In this document: piece by piece, positions 40,628 to 51,063 of the stretch
How positions within the stretch are numbered: position 1 is the first letter of the stretch
Layout: each line of letters opens with the position of its first letter
From: Stutzerimonas stutzeri
GTDB lineage: Bacteria; Pseudomonadota; Gammaproteobacteria; Enterobacterales; Pasteurellaceae
NCBI GenBank assembly: GCA_901420285.1
Contig: CABDVE010000001.1
Location: 620,001 to 684,000 of the forward strand
Direction: 5' to 3'
DNA: 64,000 nucleotides
Translations under genes and position numbers: made by a program
Notes under the pieces: generated by a model
What the model was told of the DNA's origin: nothing
The model's database searches: none
What the model saw: only the letters and a program-made list of their open reading frames with translations

Positions 40628-40859
40628 ACATGTACGTTTCGATGAAAACATAATGTGGGTTGAGCTGGATGATGCGCGTATTTTAGGTATTCCTTTAGTT
40701 TGGTTTCCAAAATTGCTACGGGCGACAAAAGCAGAGCTGGAAAATTATGAGCTTAGTCGTCGCGGTATTCATTGGGACGCGTTGGATGAAGATATTTCCA
40801 TTGATGGATTACTGGCAGGGCGGGGTGATGTGACGCACAGTCCGCAACAAGTGGCTTAA
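40611..40859 (+). CDS. DUF2442 family protein
   Basis: An 82-residue protein, MTTSAKHVRFDENIMWVELDDARILGIPLVWFPKLLRA, with the C-terminal GIHWDALDEDISIDGLLAGRGD that defines DUF2442. A frame from 40575 is open, but GGAG followed by this ATG fits the ribosome site and family start. Its gene overlaps the DUF4160 gene. DUF2442 partners resemble antitoxins in gene-pair surveys; function is unknown. Confidence 0.85.
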   Translation: MTTSAKHVRFDENIMWVELDDARILGIPLVWFPKLLRATKAELENYELSRRGIHWDALDEDISIDGLLAGRGDVTHSPQQVA

Positions 40860-40896
40860 AATAAATTTTAATTTTTACACAACACTGGAATAGAAC

Positions 40897-43719
40897 ATGA
40901 CTGATTATAAAAATACCCTAAACCTACCCGAAACGGGCTTTCCGATGCGTGGCGATTTAGCCAAACGCGAGCCTGTGATGTTGAAAAATTGGTATGAAAA
41001 AGATCTTTACCAAAAAATTCGTCAGGCAAGCAAAGGTAAGAAATCTTTTATCTTGCACGACGGCCCTCCTTATGCCAACGGCACCATTCATATCGGTCAT
41101 GCAGTTAATAAAATTCTGAAAGACATCATCGTGAAATCCAAAACCGCGCTGGGTTTTGATTCTCCTTATATCCCGGGCTGGGACTGCCACGGTTTGCCGA
41201 TTGAACTGAAAGTAGAAGGCTTGGTAGGTAAACCGAACGAGAAAATTTCGGCGGCGGAATTCCGTCAAAAATGCCGTGAATATGCGGCGGAGCAGGTGGA
41301 AGGTCAGAAAAAAGACTTTGTGCGCCTTGGGGTGTTGGGTGACTGGGATAATCCGTATTTGACCATGAATTTCCATACCGAAGCCAATATTATCCGCACC
41401 CTTGGTAAAGTGATTGCTAACGGCCATTTATACAAAGGCTCCAAACCGGTGCACTGGTGTTTGGATTGCGGTTCTTCCTTGGCGGAAGCGGAAGTGGAAT
41501 ATGAAGATCGCGTGTCTCCGTCTATTTATGTACGTTTCCCGGCGGAAAGTGCAGTGGAAATTGAAGGTAAATTCAACGCCGTGGGTAAAGGCAGTGGCAA
41601 ACTTTCTGCGGTTATTTGGACTACTACTCCTTGGACGATGCCGTCTAACCGCGCGATTTCAATTAATCCGGAATTAGAGTATCAACTTGTTCAACTGGGT
41701 GACGAACGTGTGATTTTAGCCGCGGAACTGGTGGAATCTGTCGTAAAAGCAACAAGCATTGAAAATATAGAAATTTTAGGTTCGGCGAAAGGTACAGATC
41801 TTGAATTATTGCGTTTCCATCATCCGTTTTATGATTTCACCGTGCCTTTAATTTTAGGCGATCATGTCACTACTGACGGCGGTACTGGTTTGGTGCATAC
41901 CGCACCGGATCACGGTTTGGACGACTTTATTGTGAGCCAAAAATATAATGTACCAATGGCAGGTCTTGTGGGAAATGACGGTAAGTTTATCTCCAGTACG
42001 CCGTTCTTTGCAGGCAAAGGCGTATTTGAGGCCAATCCGTTGGTCATCGAAAAATTAGAAGAAATGGGTAATTTGTTGAAATTAGATAAGATTAAACACA
42101 GTTATCCGCACTGCTGGCGTCATAAAACGCCGATTATTTTCCGTGCCACACCACAATGGTTTATTGGCATGGAAACCCAAGGTTTACGCAGACAAGCCCT
42201 GGGCGAAATTAAACAAGTGCGTTGGATTCCGGATTGGGGTCAAGCGCGTATTGAAAAAATGGTGGAAAATCGTCCTGACTGGTGTATTTCCCGTCAACGT
42301 ACTTGGGGCGTGCCGATGACTTTATTTGTGCACAAAGAAACCGAAGAATTGCACCCGCACACGTTGGAATTGCTTGAGGAAGTGGCAAAACGCGTAGAAA
42401 AAGCCGGCATTCAGGCATGGTGGGATTTAGACGAAAAAGAATTATTAGGCGCGGATGCAGAAACTTACCGTAAAGTTCCGGATACATTGGACGTGTGGTT
42501 CGATTCCGGCTCCACTTACTCTTCTGTTGTCGCTAATCGTCCGGAATTTAACGGTCAAGACATCGATATGTATTTGGAAGGTTCCGACCAGCACCGCGGT
42601 TGGTTTATGTCTTCGCTCATGCTTTCCACCGCCACTGATAAAAAAGCGCCGTATAAACAAGTATTAACGCACGGCTTCACGGTGGACGGTCAGGGGCGCA
42701 AAATGTCTAAATCCATCGGTAATATCGTGACACCGCAAGAAGTCATGGATAAATTCGGCGGCGATATTTTACGTTTATGGGTGGCGTCCACCGATTACAC
42801 CGGCGAAATGACGGTGTCTGACGAAATCTTAAAACGCGCGGCGGACAGCTACCGTCGTATCCGTAACACGGCGCGTTTCTTGTTGGCAAACTTAAACGGC
42901 TTTGATCCACAACGCGACGCAGTGAAAGCGGAAGAGATGATTAGCTTGGATCGTTGGGCGGTGGCTTGTGCGTTAGAGGCGCAAAACGAAATTAAAGACG
43001 CCTACGACAACTATCAATTCCATGCTGTGGTGCAACGCTTAATGCGTTTCTGCTCGGTGGAAATGGGCTCGTTCTACCTCGATATTATTAAAGACCGTCA
43101 ATACACCACCAAAGCGGACAGCCTTGCCCGTCGTAGTTGTCAAACCGCCTTGTGGCATATTGCGGAAGCCCTGGTACGTTGGATGGCACCGATTCTGTCA
43201 TTCACCGCGGATGAAATTTGGGGTTACTTGCCGAAAACCGCTACGCCACGCGCCGAATTCGTGTTCACCGAAGAGTTTTACCAAGGCTTATTCGGCTTAG
43301 ATGAAAGTGAAAAACTAGACGACGCTTACTGGCAAGCTCTGATTAAAGTGCGTTCCGAAGTGAACCGCGTGCTGGAAATTGCCCGTAATGAGAAAGTGAT
43401 CGGCGGTGGTTTGGAAGCGGAAGTCACCGTTTATGCCAACGATGAATATCGCGCGTTATTGGAAAAACTCGGCGATGAACTCCGTTTCGTGCTGATTACT
43501 TCCAAAGCAGTAGTTAAACCGTTGGCGGATAAACCTGCTAATGTAGCAGAGGGTGAATTGGAAGGCATTGCGGTGAGTGTTGCGCGCTCCAACGGCGAAA
43601 AATGCCCGCGTTGCTGGCATTATTCCGACAAAATCGGCGTCAACCCGCAACATCCGACCCTTTGTCCGCGTTGCGTGGAAAATGTGGCAGGTAACGGCGA
43701 AATCCGTTACTTTGCGTAA
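40897..43719 (+). CDS. ileS: Isoleucyl-tRNA synthetase
   Basis: A 940-residue class I synthetase. HIGH motif in [16 protein letters not shown] (about residue 58), KMSKS in [10 protein letters not shown] (about residue 605), editing domain between, anticodon domain after, and a C-terminal zinc knuckle [10 protein letters not shown] with CPRC. Length is as in E. coli. It belongs to ribF-ileS-lspA-ispH, with the DUF pair inserted upstream and a composite repeat between ileS and lspA. Confidence 0.98.
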   Translation: MTDYKNTLNLPETGFPMRGDLAKREPVMLKNWYEKDLYQKIRQASKGKKSFILHDGPPYANGTIHIGHAVNKILKDIIVKSKTALGFDSPYIPGWDCHGLPIELKVEGLVGKPNEKISAAEFRQKCREYAAEQVEGQKKDFVRLGVLGDWDNPYLTMNFHTEANIIRTLGKVIANGHLYKGSKPVHWCLDCGSSLAEAEVEYEDRVSPSIYVRFPAESAVEIEGKFNAVGKGSGKLSAVIWTTTPWTMPSNRAISINPELEYQLVQLGDERVILAAELVESVVKATSIENIEILGSAKGTDLELLRFHHPFYDFTVPLILGDHVTTDGGTGLVHTAPDHGLDDFIVSQKYNVPMAGLVGNDGKFISSTPFFAGKGVFEANPLVIEKLEEMGNLLKLDKIKHSYPHCWRHKTPIIFRATPQWFIGMETQGLRRQALGEIKQVRWIPDWGQARIEKMVENRPDWCISRQRTWGVPMTLFVHKETEELHPHTLELLEEVAKRVEKAGIQAWWDLDEKELLGADAETYRKVPDTLDVWFDSGSTYSSVVANRPEFNGQDIDMYLEGSDQHRGWFMSSLMLSTATDKKAPYKQVLTHGFTVDGQGRKMSKSIGNIVTPQEVMDKFGGDILRLWVASTDYTGEMTVSDEILKRAADSYRRIRNTARFLLANLNGFDPQRDAVKAEEMISLDRWAVACALEAQNEIKDAYDNYQFHAVVQRLMRFCSVEMGSFYLDIIKDRQYTTKADSLARRSCQTALWHIAEALVRWMAPILSFTADEIWGYLPKTATPRAEFVFTEEFYQGLFGLDESEKLDDAYWQALIKVRSEVNRVLEIARNEKVIGGGLEAEVTVYANDEYRALLEKLGDELRFVLITSKAVVKPLADKPANVAEGELEGIAVSVARSNGEKCPRCWHYSDKIGVNPQHPTLCPRCVENVAGNGEIRYFA

Positions 43720-43773
43720 TATTACTTTTAAAATGCAAAAGTACGGTCAACTTTCGGCAGTAGCAAAGGCATA

Positions 43774-43909
43774 TGATGTAGCAAAGATATAAAGCCATCC
43801 AAGTGAAAGATGGGTTTATGTTGAACAAATAGCACCGCATTGAAAACGGCTCCAATGCGGTGCTATTTTGTGAGAGTAATTTCAGCGTTGTGCAACGGCG
43901 ACATCATCT
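43774..43909. repeat. Composite palindromic repeat, copy 5
   Basis: About 136 bases between ileS and lspA. The left 'A' end is ATGATGTAGCAAAGATATAA followed by CCATCCAAGTGAAAGAT; the right end is GTTGTGCAACGGCGACATCA. Inner arms CAAATAGCACCGCATTG (43826-43842) and CAATGCGGTGCTATTTTG (43854-43871). Here the hairpin lies within an otherwise conserved operon and may reduce read-through into lspA-ispH. Confidence 0.72.
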
Positions 43910-43949
43910 TGCAAATTTTGACCGCACTTTTCTTTATTTAGGAATCCTT

Positions 43950-44471
43950 ATGGCAAAAAACAAATCCGGTCTTTCTTTTCTTTGGCTCAGTGCAGTGGCT
44001 TTTGTGCTTGATTTGCTCACTAAATATATTGTGGTGCAAAAATTCGATTTATACGAAAGCGTAAATGTACTGCCGGTATTTAATTTGACTTACGTACGCA
44101 ACTATGGTGCGGCCTTTAGCTTTTTGGCGGATCATAGCGGTTGGCAGCAATATTTCTTTATCGCGTTGGCGTTGGGGATTTCCGGTATGTTGATTTATTT
44201 CTTAGCCAAAAACCGTGCAACACAAAAACTCCAAAATGCGGCTTATGCATTGATTATCGGTGGCGCGTTGGCGAATATGGCCGATCGCGCTTATAGCGGT
44301 TTTGTGGTGGATTTCTTGGATTTTTATTGGGATATTTATCATTATCCGGTATTTAATGTAGCGGACATTGCCATTTGTATCGGTGCCGGTTTGTTGGCGT
44401 TAGACGCGTTCAAAAGCGAAAAGAAAAAAGTACAAGATAAACAGCAAGCAGAAAAGAGCGGTCAAAAATGA
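43950..44471 (+). CDS. lspA: Prolipoprotein signal peptidase LspA
   Basis: A 173-residue signal peptidase II that cleaves lipid-modified prolipoproteins. Four transmembrane segments; the catalytic aspartates are in [17 protein letters not shown] and [14 protein letters not shown]. An open frame reaches back to 43860, but AGGA and the family start [14 protein letters not shown] support the ATG at 43950. A classical uptake signal (43921-43929) lies in the leader. It serves BamC, BamD and other lipoproteins. Confidence 0.95.
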   Translation: MAKNKSGLSFLWLSAVAFVLDLLTKYIVVQKFDLYESVNVLPVFNLTYVRNYGAAFSFLADHSGWQQYFFIALALGISGMLIYFLAKNRATQKLQNAAYALIIGGALANMADRAYSGFVVDFLDFYWDIYHYPVFNVADIAICIGAGLLALDAFKSEKKKVQDKQQAEKSGQK

Positions 44472-45412
44472 AGATAATTTTAGCCAACCCACGTGGATTT
44501 TGCGCAGGCGTCGATCGTGCAATTAGTATTGTTGAACTCGCCCTTGAAATTCACGGCGCGCCTATTTATGTGCGGCATGAAGTGGTACACAACCGCTTTG
44601 TGGTAAACGGCTTGCGTGAACGTGGCGCCATTTTTGTGGAAGAATTAAGCGAAGTGCCGGACGGTGCCATTGTGATTTTCTCCGCCCACGGCGTGTCCCA
44701 AGCAGTGCGTCAGGAAGCGAAAGAACGCAATCTGAAAGTCTTCGACGCCACTTGCCCGTTGGTAACCAAAGTGCATATGCAGGTGGCGCGTGCCAGTCGC
44801 AAAGGCACCAAAGCCATTCTCATCGGGCACAAAGGTCACCCGGAAGTGGAAGGCACCATGGGGCAATATAGTAATGACGACGGTGGCATTTATTTGATCG
44901 AAAGCGTGGAAGATATTGCACGTTTACCGGTGCAGGAAAATGACGAACTCACTTTTATGACGCAAACTACGCTGTCCTTAGACGACACCGCGGAAACCAT
45001 CGCGGCCCTGAAAGAAAAATATCCCGCTATTCAAGGCCCGCATAAAAACGATATTTGTTATGCCACTACCAACCGTCAGGAAGCGGTGCGTGAATTGGCG
45101 AAACAATCGGATTTGGTGCTTGTGGTAGGATCTAAAAACTCGTCTAACTCTAATCGTTTGGCGGAATTGGCTTCGCGGATGGGGGTGAAATCACAGCTTT
45201 TGGATGATCCTTCAGATATTCGCGCCGATTGGTTTGATGGCGTGCAAACCATCGGCATTACAGCCGGTGCGTCCGCCCCGGAAGAACTGGTGCAATCTAT
45301 TATTTCCCGCCTGAAAGAATTCGGCGTCACCACCGTGGAAGAGCTTCAAGGCTTGGAAGAAAATATGTTCTTTGAAGTTCCGAAAGAGTTACGGGTAAAA
45401 GAAGTAAATTAA
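44468..45412 (+). CDS. ispH: 4-hydroxy-3-methylbut-2-enyl diphosphate reductase IspH
   Basis: A 314-residue iron-sulfur enzyme for the last step of the MEP isoprenoid pathway. The three cluster cysteines lie in [24 protein letters not shown] and [14 protein letters not shown]; the substrate Glu is in [12 protein letters not shown]. It overlaps lspA by four bases (ATGA). Followed by a strong terminator. Confidence 0.97.
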   Translation: MKIILANPRGFCAGVDRAISIVELALEIHGAPIYVRHEVVHNRFVVNGLRERGAIFVEELSEVPDGAIVIFSAHGVSQAVRQEAKERNLKVFDATCPLVTKVHMQVARASRKGTKAILIGHKGHPEVEGTMGQYSNDDGGIYLIESVEDIARLPVQENDELTFMTQTTLSLDDTAETIAALKEKYPAIQGPHKNDICYATTNRQEAVRELAKQSDLVLVVGSKNSSNSNRLAELASRMGVKSQLLDDPSDIRADWFDGVQTIGITAGASAPEELVQSIISRLKEFGVTTVEELQGLEENMFFEVPKELRVKEVN

Positions 45413-45413
45413 G

Positions 45414-45447
45414 AAAAACGGTATTTCTTATTGAAATACCGTTTTTT
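45414..45447 (+). terminator. Intrinsic terminator of ispH
   Basis: AACGGTATTTC and GAAATACCGTT perfect 11-base arms with a five-base loop, then a T-run. Confidence 0.93.
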
Positions 45448-45496
45448 ATGTTAAACCGATATTCAGCAAATGCGATCTTGCCGTCTGGCGCGAATT

Positions 45497-45507
45497 CAAT
45501 GCGGTGC
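45497..45507 (-). repeat. Single repeat motif between ispH and folA
   Basis: CAATGCGGTGC preceded by ATT and followed by TGAAATCG; no partner within 100 bases. Confidence 0.55.
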
Positions 45508-45540
45508 TGAAATCGAGGGTTGTTGCTCCATGTTTTAGCT

Positions 45541-46044
45541 TTAAATTTTGCGGTCTGTTTTCGGCTTTTTCCGCAAAATTAAAAAACGACAAGCATAAGA
45601 ATTCTGCTCGTCTTTCTCGCGGTATTGTTCGAATTCAATTTCCCATTCGTCCCAGTTCAATAAAGGGAAAAACGTATCACCGTCGATGTCCGCTTGGATT
45701 TGAGTTAAATACAATTTATCCGCATACGGCAAATATTGTTTGAACAATTCGCCGCCGCCGATCAACATAATTTCTTCTGACTCTTTAACCGCCTCCAGTG
45801 CGCTTTCGAGGCTTTCCTTCCAAATTACGCCTTCGTATTCGTAAGGCTTGCGGGAAAGCACGATATTTGTTCGTTTCGGCAACGGGCGGCCGATGCTTTC
45901 AAAGGTTTTACGCCCCATAATCACCGGTTTGCCGGTCGTATTTTGACGGAACCAAGCAAGGTCGGCGGGCAGATGCCAAGGCATTTGATTATCTTTACCA
46001 ATAACGCCATTTAAGGTGGCGGCAACGATTAAACTAAACGTCAT
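45541..46044 (-). CDS. folA: Dihydrofolate reductase
   Basis: A 167-residue NADPH-dependent reductase. It starts MTFSLIVAATLNGVIGKDNQ, with PWHLPADLAWFRQNT containing the catalytic Asp, and VIMGRKTFESIGRPLPKRTN for NADPH binding. AGGAG precedes the start. Divergent from proB. Confidence 0.96.
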   Translation of the reverse strand: MTFSLIVAATLNGVIGKDNQMPWHLPADLAWFRQNTTGKPVIMGRKTFESIGRPLPKRTNIVLSRKPYEYEGVIWKESLESALEAVKESEEIMLIGGGELFKQYLPYADKLYLTQIQADIDGDTFFPLLNWDEWEIEFEQYREKDEQNSYACRFLILRKKPKTDRKI

Positions 46045-46170
46045 AAAACTTCTCCTTAAAATGCGTCCGCACTATATCACAGCACCGCATAATTTTAATG
46101 CTTTTTAACCGCTTTGATGCTAACGTATGCGGCGTTTCGACCCGGTAAAATAACGATAAGCGAGCTAAAA

Positions 46171-47274
46171 ATGAATAAAAAAACGATTGTAGTGAAATTT
46201 GGCACCAGCACTTTAACTTTAGGATCACCAAAATTAAATGCGCCGCATATGGTGGACATCGTGCGCCAAATTGCGCAACTGCATCAGCAAGGTTATCGCG
46301 TGCTGATCGTCACTTCCGGAGCGATTGCCGCCGGGCGTCATTACTTGAATTATCCGTCACTGCCGCCGACCATCGCCTCCAAGCAACTGCTCGCTGCGGT
46401 GGGACAAAGCCAGTTGATTCAAGCTTGGGAGAAATTGTTCGCGATTTATGATATTCACATCGGACAAATTTTGTTGACCCGCGCCGATATTGAAGATCGC
46501 GAACGTTTTTTGAATGCGCGCGACACCTTGCACGCGTTGTTGGATAATCGAATTATTCCGGTGATTAACGAAAATGACGCCGTGGCGACGGCAGAAATTA
46601 AAGTGGGCGACAACGATAATTTATCCGCCTTGGTGGCTATTTTAGTGCAAGCCGAACAGCTTTATTTGCTGACGGATCAACAAGGGCTGTTTGATAGCGA
46701 TCCGCGTAATAATCCCGACGCGCAACTCATTCCCGTGGTGGAGCAAATTACCGATCATATTCGCTCCATTGCGGGCGGCAGTGGCACCCACCTTGGCACG
46801 GGCGGCATGATGACGAAAATTATCGCGGCGGATGTGGCGACGCGGTCCGGTGTCGAAACGATTATTGCGCCGGGTGCGCGTCCGAATGTGATTTTTGATC
46901 TTGCTCACGAGCACCGCATTGGAACCAAGTTTATCGCGCACCAATCAGATCGTCTGGAAAGTCGCAAACAATGGCTGTTTGCTGCGCCATGCGCCGGTGT
47001 GTTGACGATTGATGAGGGTGCGGAAAAAGCCATGCTCGAGCAAAATAAATCGCTGCTGCCAGCCGGCATCGTTACGGTGGAAGGCCGCTTTTCGCGCGGC
47101 GAAGTGGTGAAAATCCGCAATCCGGCGGGCAAAGACATTGCGCTCGGCATGCCGCGTTACAACAGTGATGCGTTGCTGTTAATCAAAGGTAAAAAGTCGC
47201 AAGATATCGAAGCGATTCTTGGCTACGAATACGGCGCCGTGGCGCTTCATCGCGATGATATGATTATTTTATAA
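46171..47274 (+). CDS. proB: Glutamate 5-kinase
   Basis: A 367-residue kinase for the first step of proline synthesis. The amino-acid kinase domain has [48 protein letters not shown] and the [13 protein letters not shown] site; a C-terminal PUA domain starts near residue 275. An open frame goes back to 46114, but the family start fits 46171. No proA is adjacent. An exact repeat motif (46911-46921) encodes Glu-His-Arg-Ile-Gly. Confidence 0.95.
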   Translation: MNKKTIVVKFGTSTLTLGSPKLNAPHMVDIVRQIAQLHQQGYRVLIVTSGAIAAGRHYLNYPSLPPTIASKQLLAAVGQSQLIQAWEKLFAIYDIHIGQILLTRADIEDRERFLNARDTLHALLDNRIIPVINENDAVATAEIKVGDNDNLSALVAILVQAEQLYLLTDQQGLFDSDPRNNPDAQLIPVVEQITDHIRSIAGGSGTHLGTGGMMTKIIAADVATRSGVETIIAPGARPNVIFDLAHEHRIGTKFIAHQSDRLESRKQWLFAAPCAGVLTIDEGAEKAMLEQNKSLLPAGIVTVEGRFSRGEVVKIRNPAGKDIALGMPRYNSDALLLIKGKKSQDIEAILGYEYGAVALHRDDMIIL

Positions 47275-47322
47275 ACAAAAAAGATTGACGGTATTTTTGC
47301 TCCATAGTTTGGTTGAGCATTC

Positions 47323-47367
47323 AAAACAGCACCGCATTGGAAGCGTTCCAATGCGGTGCTGTTTTTT
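47323..47367. terminator. Repeat-motif terminator between proB and bamC
   Basis: Perfect 20-base arms, AAAACAGCACCGCATTGGAA (47323-47342) and its complement (47346-47365), three-base loop, T-run on the plus strand and A-run on the other side. It serves two convergent genes. Confidence 0.9.
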
Positions 47368-47443
47368 AATCACAAAATCATGGTTCGATTCAATAAATCT
47401 TCGATAAACTCCGGCGTCTGTCAGTTCTGTCCACCGCTGCTTT

Positions 47444-48448
47444 TTATTGTGCAAGTAAGGTGCTTAATGCACGATAAATCGCTCGGGCGGTTTCATCGGT
47501 AAGCGCATGCTCTTTTTCATCGCTGATTACCAGTGCGCTTTGTTTGCCAACGGCGGAGAGTTGCATAAAGTAAGTGCCTTTTTCTAAATCTGGTCGGGTT
47601 ATGCCCAAACGCAACCATTCCTCATTATCTAATGGCGAATATTTAAGTTCGCGCTGCCCGCGTCCCGGCGTAGCAGATTGGGTTTCAAAGCCGATTTTGG
47701 GTAACGCATAACTTAATTTTTGCCAAGCTTGCGCGAAGGTTGCTTCCATACCCAATGCAGTTTTGCCGTTGCTGTCAGTGATTAAATTAGATTGAAATGG
47801 GCCGACGGTGGCGTTGCTCAAATCTTGTTGTTGCTTGTTATAGGCATTGGTCAGCGCCGCTACGAAACGATTCAAACGATCGGCCGTATAGCGCTGTTTT
47901 TCCGTGATATCCGGCGTAAATAAAATGCCGTCGCGACGCATTTGTGCTACTGAAACCGCTAACGCGCTGGTATCGCGTACGGATACCTGCTCCACTTGAT
48001 AACGAATTTCGGTGCCGGCTTTATCGTCGGCGCGTCCGGTGCCGTGCCAATCCGTGAGCAAAATCGCGCCGTTGAGCGTGGAATCAATGCCTTCTTCTTT
48101 TAATAAACGTTGAATTTGTTGGAGATTATAAAGAGAGGTTTGCTCCTCTGAATACATGATAAGTGCACGCTCGCCGTCAAATTGGGTTAGGGAATTTTTG
48201 ATGATAGCCAGAGGAACGGACGGCGGGCGAATGTCGATGGTGGCGCTTTTTTTTATATCAACTTGTGGCAATTCGAAGGTATTGTCCGCTTTAGGCAAAT
48301 TTACGCCGCCGCTGGCCAATGGAGAAAAATTGGGTACGGAGACATCTGATTTCTGATAGGTGTCGTTGGCATTTTGTTGCTTTTCGGGATCGCCGGAGCA
48401 AGCGCATAATAAATGGATGCTCGCTAATCCTAAAAGTAGTTTTTTCAT
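47444..48448 (-). CDS. bamC: Outer membrane assembly lipoprotein BamC
   Basis: A 334-residue lipoprotein of the BAM complex. The signal peptide MKKLLLGLASIHLLCAC gives a lipobox LCA-C. The long unstructured N-terminal segment of the mature protein and the two helix-grip domains (AIIKNSLTQFDGERALIMYS and the C-terminal WLRLGITRPDLEKGTYFMQ region) fit BamC. The open frame begins 16 codons earlier, but homologues and GGAG before 48448 support this start. It lies after dapA, the classical dapA-nlpB order. Confidence 0.9.
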   Translation of the reverse strand: MKKLLLGLASIHLLCACSGDPEKQQNANDTYQKSDVSVPNFSPLASGGVNLPKADNTFELPQVDIKKSATIDIRPPSVPLAIIKNSLTQFDGERALIMYSEEQTSLYNLQQIQRLLKEEGIDSTLNGAILLTDWHGTGRADDKAGTEIRYQVEQVSVRDTSALAVSVAQMRRDGILFTPDITEKQRYTADRLNRFVAALTNAYNKQQQDLSNATVGPFQSNLITDSNGKTALGMEATFAQAWQKLSYALPKIGFETQSATPGRGQRELKYSPLDNEEWLRLGITRPDLEKGTYFMQLSAVGKQSALVISDEKEHALTDETARAIYRALSTLLAQ

Positions 48449-48511
48449 GGAGAAATCCTTTAAATAAATAAAAAATGACTGCACTTTGACAGTCAATTTT
48501 CTAATTAATTT

Positions 48512-48531
48512 AGAGTCGAATATTCGACTCT
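48512..48531. repeat. Palindrome between dapA and bamC
   Basis: AGAGTCGAATATTCGACTCT is a perfect 20-base palindrome directly after the dapA stop. Without a T-run it would be a weak terminator or RNA-stabilising hairpin. Confidence 0.5.
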
Positions 48532-48538
48532 GAGGGAA

Positions 48539-49435
48539 TCAAAGCAAGCCGGCAGTTTTTAATGCTGCTTCGACTTTCGGTTGTGCGCTTTCGCTTAATA
48601 CGGTGAGCGGCAAGCGTAGAAATGGTGATTTGATGAGGCCTAGACGATAAGCCGCCCATTTCACCGGAATCGGGTTGGATTCGACAAATAAATCATGGTG
48701 GAGCGCCATTAAACGGGCATTAATGGCTTCCGCTTTACTGAATTCACCGGCGCGGGCTAAATGACAGATCTCCGCCATGTCTTTGGCTGCAAGATTATTG
48801 GTCACTGAAATTACGCCTTCTGCGCCGAGCTTCATTGCTTCCAAACCGGTCGCGTCATCGCCGCTTAATACGATGAAATCGTCGCCGGCTAATTTTTTAA
48901 TTTCGGTTATGCGGCTGACGTCGCCGGTCGCTTCTTTAATGCCGATGATATTTTTAATTTTCGCCAAACGTGCCACGGTTTCCGGTTTCATATCGCTGCC
49001 GGTACGTCCAGGTACGTTGTAAAGAATTTGGGGTAAGTCGGTACATTCGGCGATTGCTTTGAAGTGTTGATACATACCTTCTTGGGTTGGTTTGTTGTAG
49101 TAAGGTACGACCGAAAGACAACCTGCCACACCACTATCGCGCAATAGTTTGGTCATCATGATGGCTTCGCTGGTAGCATTCGCACCGGTGCCGGCGATAA
49201 CCGGAATTCTGCCTTTGGCAAGTTCTACGGTTTTTTCAATTACTTTCACATTTTCTTCAATACTCAGCGTTGCGGATTCGCCGGTGGTGCCCACGGAGAC
49301 GATGGCATCAGTGCCGGCGTCGATATGATATTCAACCAGTTTTTCTAAAGTATCAAAATCAATGCAGCCGTGGCTGTTCATCGGTGTAATTAAAGCTACG
49401 ATGCTGCCGGAAAATAAGGAATTTTGCGTAGACAT
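48539..49435 (-). CDS. dapA: 4-hydroxy-tetrahydrodipicolinate synthase
   Basis: A 298-residue aldolase-family enzyme that commits aspartate semialdehyde to lysine and diaminopimelate. Motifs: [13 protein letters not shown], the [11 protein letters not shown] loop with the catalytic Tyr, and [12 protein letters not shown] with the Schiff-base Lys. A strong GGAGG site lies upstream. Paired with bamC as in other gammaproteobacteria; divergent from bcp. Confidence 0.97.
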   Translation of the reverse strand: MSTQNSLFSGSIVALITPMNSHGCIDFDTLEKLVEYHIDAGTDAIVSVGTTGESATLSIEENVKVIEKTVELAKGRIPVIAGTGANATSEAIMMTKLLRDSGVAGCLSVVPYYNKPTQEGMYQHFKAIAECTDLPQILYNVPGRTGSDMKPETVARLAKIKNIIGIKEATGDVSRITEIKKLAGDDFIVLSGDDATGLEAMKLGAEGVISVTNNLAAKDMAEICHLARAGEFSKAEAINARLMALHHDLFVESNPIPVKWAAYRLGLIKSPFLRLPLTVLSESAQPKVEAALKTAGLL

Positions 49436-49546
49436 AGAACCTCCGTTTATGCGTTATGATTTTTATGTTTGAAAAGCATTCGTTAGGATCGCTAAAATAG
49501 CTCAAATTTGCAAATCATTTTTTATTTTGAAAATGGAGGATTTTCT

Positions 49547-50017
49547 ATGAAAACATTACAAGCAGGCGATGCGGTGCCGCAATTTACATTAAACGACCAA
49601 AATAATCGACCTGTTTCGTTAGCGCAATTTAAAGGTCGAAAAGTACTGATTTATTTTTATCCGAAAGCGCTTACGCCGGGTTGTACTACGCAGGCTTGTG
49701 GTTTACGTGATGCCAAAAACGAATTGGAAAAATTAGGCGTGGTAATTTTGGGTATCAGTCCGGATAGTCCTAAAAAATTGGCACAATTTGCCGACAAAAA
49801 AGATCTTAATTTCACTTTGTTAGCTGATGAAGATCATCAAGTGGCGGAACAATTCGGTGTATGGGGTGAGAAAAAATTTATGGGCAAAACTTATGACGGT
49901 ATTCATCGTGTTAGCTTTTTGCTTGATGAGACCGGTAAAATTCAGCATGTTTTCGATAAATTTAAAACCGGCGAGCATCATCAAGTAGTACTGGATTTTC
50001 TCCACCAACAGCTTTAA
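49547..50017 (+). CDS. bcp: Thiol peroxidase Bcp
   Basis: A 156-residue atypical peroxiredoxin that reduces peroxides. MKTLQAGDAVPQFTLNDQNN, then the catalytic ALTPGCTTQACGLRD with both Cys. The frame is open from 49508, but GGAGGA fits the ATG at 49547. It is followed by the iron-regulated exbB operon, as in Haemophilus. Confidence 0.95.
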   Translation: MKTLQAGDAVPQFTLNDQNNRPVSLAQFKGRKVLIYFYPKALTPGCTTQACGLRDAKNELEKLGVVILGISPDSPKKLAQFADKKDLNFTLLADEDHQVAEQFGVWGEKKFMGKTYDGIHRVSFLLDETGKIQHVFDKFKTGEHHQVVLDFLHQQL

Positions 50018-50086
50018 AAATTGGCCACGCTTTTTGTTTTGAATCAAAGTGTGGTCGAAAATTGTTGTCTTATTAAATAATTCGTA

Positions 50087-50115
50087 TTTACGGCATTCTA
50101 TCCTTTTGCTAGAAT
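50087..50115 (+). promoter_or_regulatory. Promoter of exbB-exbD-tonB
   Basis: TTTACG (50087-50092) and TAGAAT (50110-50115), 17-base spacer, immediately upstream of a Fur-like box. Confidence 0.6.
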
Positions 50116-50123
50116 TCCCCACC

Positions 50124-50146
50124 TAATTGAAACTAATTCTCAATTA
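50124..50146. promoter_or_regulatory. Fur-like iron box
   Basis: TAATTGA (50124-50130), nine bases, TCAATTA (50140-50146); the complementary strand reads TTGAGAATTAGTTTCAAT, close to the Fur consensus. Placement just after the -10 would repress exbB-exbD-tonB when iron is plentiful. Confidence 0.72.
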
Positions 50147-50180
50147 CTTTTCTATTTAAGTTAAGATTAAGGATAAAACG

Positions 50181-50633
50181 ATGCCTCAACTTTTTGAATT
50201 TCTTCAACAATATAGCGATTACATTATTATCGGACTTTTGCTTTTGATGAGCGTAATTATGCTTGCGATGGCCATTGAGCGTTTCATTTTTTTGAGCAAA
50301 ATTAACGTCGGAAAATATTCCAATATTCATGCTTTGGACATCGATTTGAATCGTAATATGACGATTATTTCTACTGTTGGGGCAAATGCGCCTTATGTAG
50401 GACTATTGGGCACGGTTATCGGGATTTTACTCACGTTCTACCAAATCGGTCAGGGCGGCGGTAATGTAGATGCCGGCGAAATTATGTTACATCTTTCTTT
50501 AGCCTTGAAGGCCACCGCATTGGGTATTTTAGTGGCGATTCCTTCTATGGTGTTTTATAACGGTTTAAACCGTAAAATTGAAGTGAACCGTTTGAAATGG
50601 AAAGTGCTAAATTCACAAAAAGATAAGGAATAG
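50181..50633 (+). CDS. exbB: TonB-system energiser ExbB
   Basis: A 150-residue inner membrane protein with three transmembrane segments, the short Pasteurellaceae form. The conserved [18 protein letters not shown] and [21 protein letters not shown] segments line the proton channel with ExbD. First gene of the operon that powers TonB-dependent iron and heme uptake. AAGGA precedes the start. Confidence 0.94.
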   Translation: MPQLFEFLQQYSDYIIIGLLLLMSVIMLAMAIERFIFLSKINVGKYSNIHALDIDLNRNMTIISTVGANAPYVGLLGTVIGILLTFYQIGQGGGNVDAGEIMLHLSLALKATALGILVAIPSMVFYNGLNRKIEVNRLKWKVLNSQKDKE

Positions 50634-50635
50634 CC

Positions 50636-51055
50636 GTGAAAAAATTTGATGAAATCAATATTATTCCTTTTATCGACATCATGCTGGTATTGTTGGCGAT
50701 TGTATTGGTTACCGCATCTTTTATCTCGCAAGGCAAAATTCAAGTAAATGTACCGAAAGCCAGTACAGCGGTGGCGTTTAAATCGGACGAATTAGCCAAA
50801 TTGCTCACCGTAACAGCAAATGGCGAGCTGTATTTCAATGATAAAGCTATTTCTCAAGAAGCGTTGGAAGCGGAAATTAGTCAATGGAATAAAGATCAAA
50901 AAGTCACGTTGAAAATTGATGCCGAAGCCAGTTTTCAGGATTTTGTCAGTATCACCGATTTGCTTGCGAAAAACGATATTAAAAATGTGGCTATCGTATC
51001 CATGAAGGATAAAGGTGGTAATGCGGGTTCTTCAAGCGCCCCGGCAGCCAAATAG
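50636..51055 (+). CDS. exbD: TonB-system energiser ExbD
   Basis: A 139-residue single-span protein starting with GTG two bases after exb[26 protein letters not shown] contains the membrane Asp that carries protons. The periplasmic domain follows ([15 protein letters not shown]). A short Ala/Ser-rich tail ends it. Confidence 0.94.
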   Translation: MKKFDEINIIPFIDIMLVLLAIVLVTASFISQGKIQVNVPKASTAVAFKSDELAKLLTVTANGELYFNDKAISQEALEAEISQWNKDQKVTLKIDAEASFQDFVSITDLLAKNDIKNVAIVSMKDKGGNAGSSSAPAAK

Positions 51056-51063
51056 GAAGACTT

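Noticed and set aside
42445..42667. Overlapping open frames within ileS
   Set aside because: They are other-frame shadows of the highly conserved ileS sequence.
45504..45743. Open frame of 79 codons on the plus strand
   Set aside because: It lies mostly antisense to the 3' part of folA, has no ribosome site and no family resemblance.
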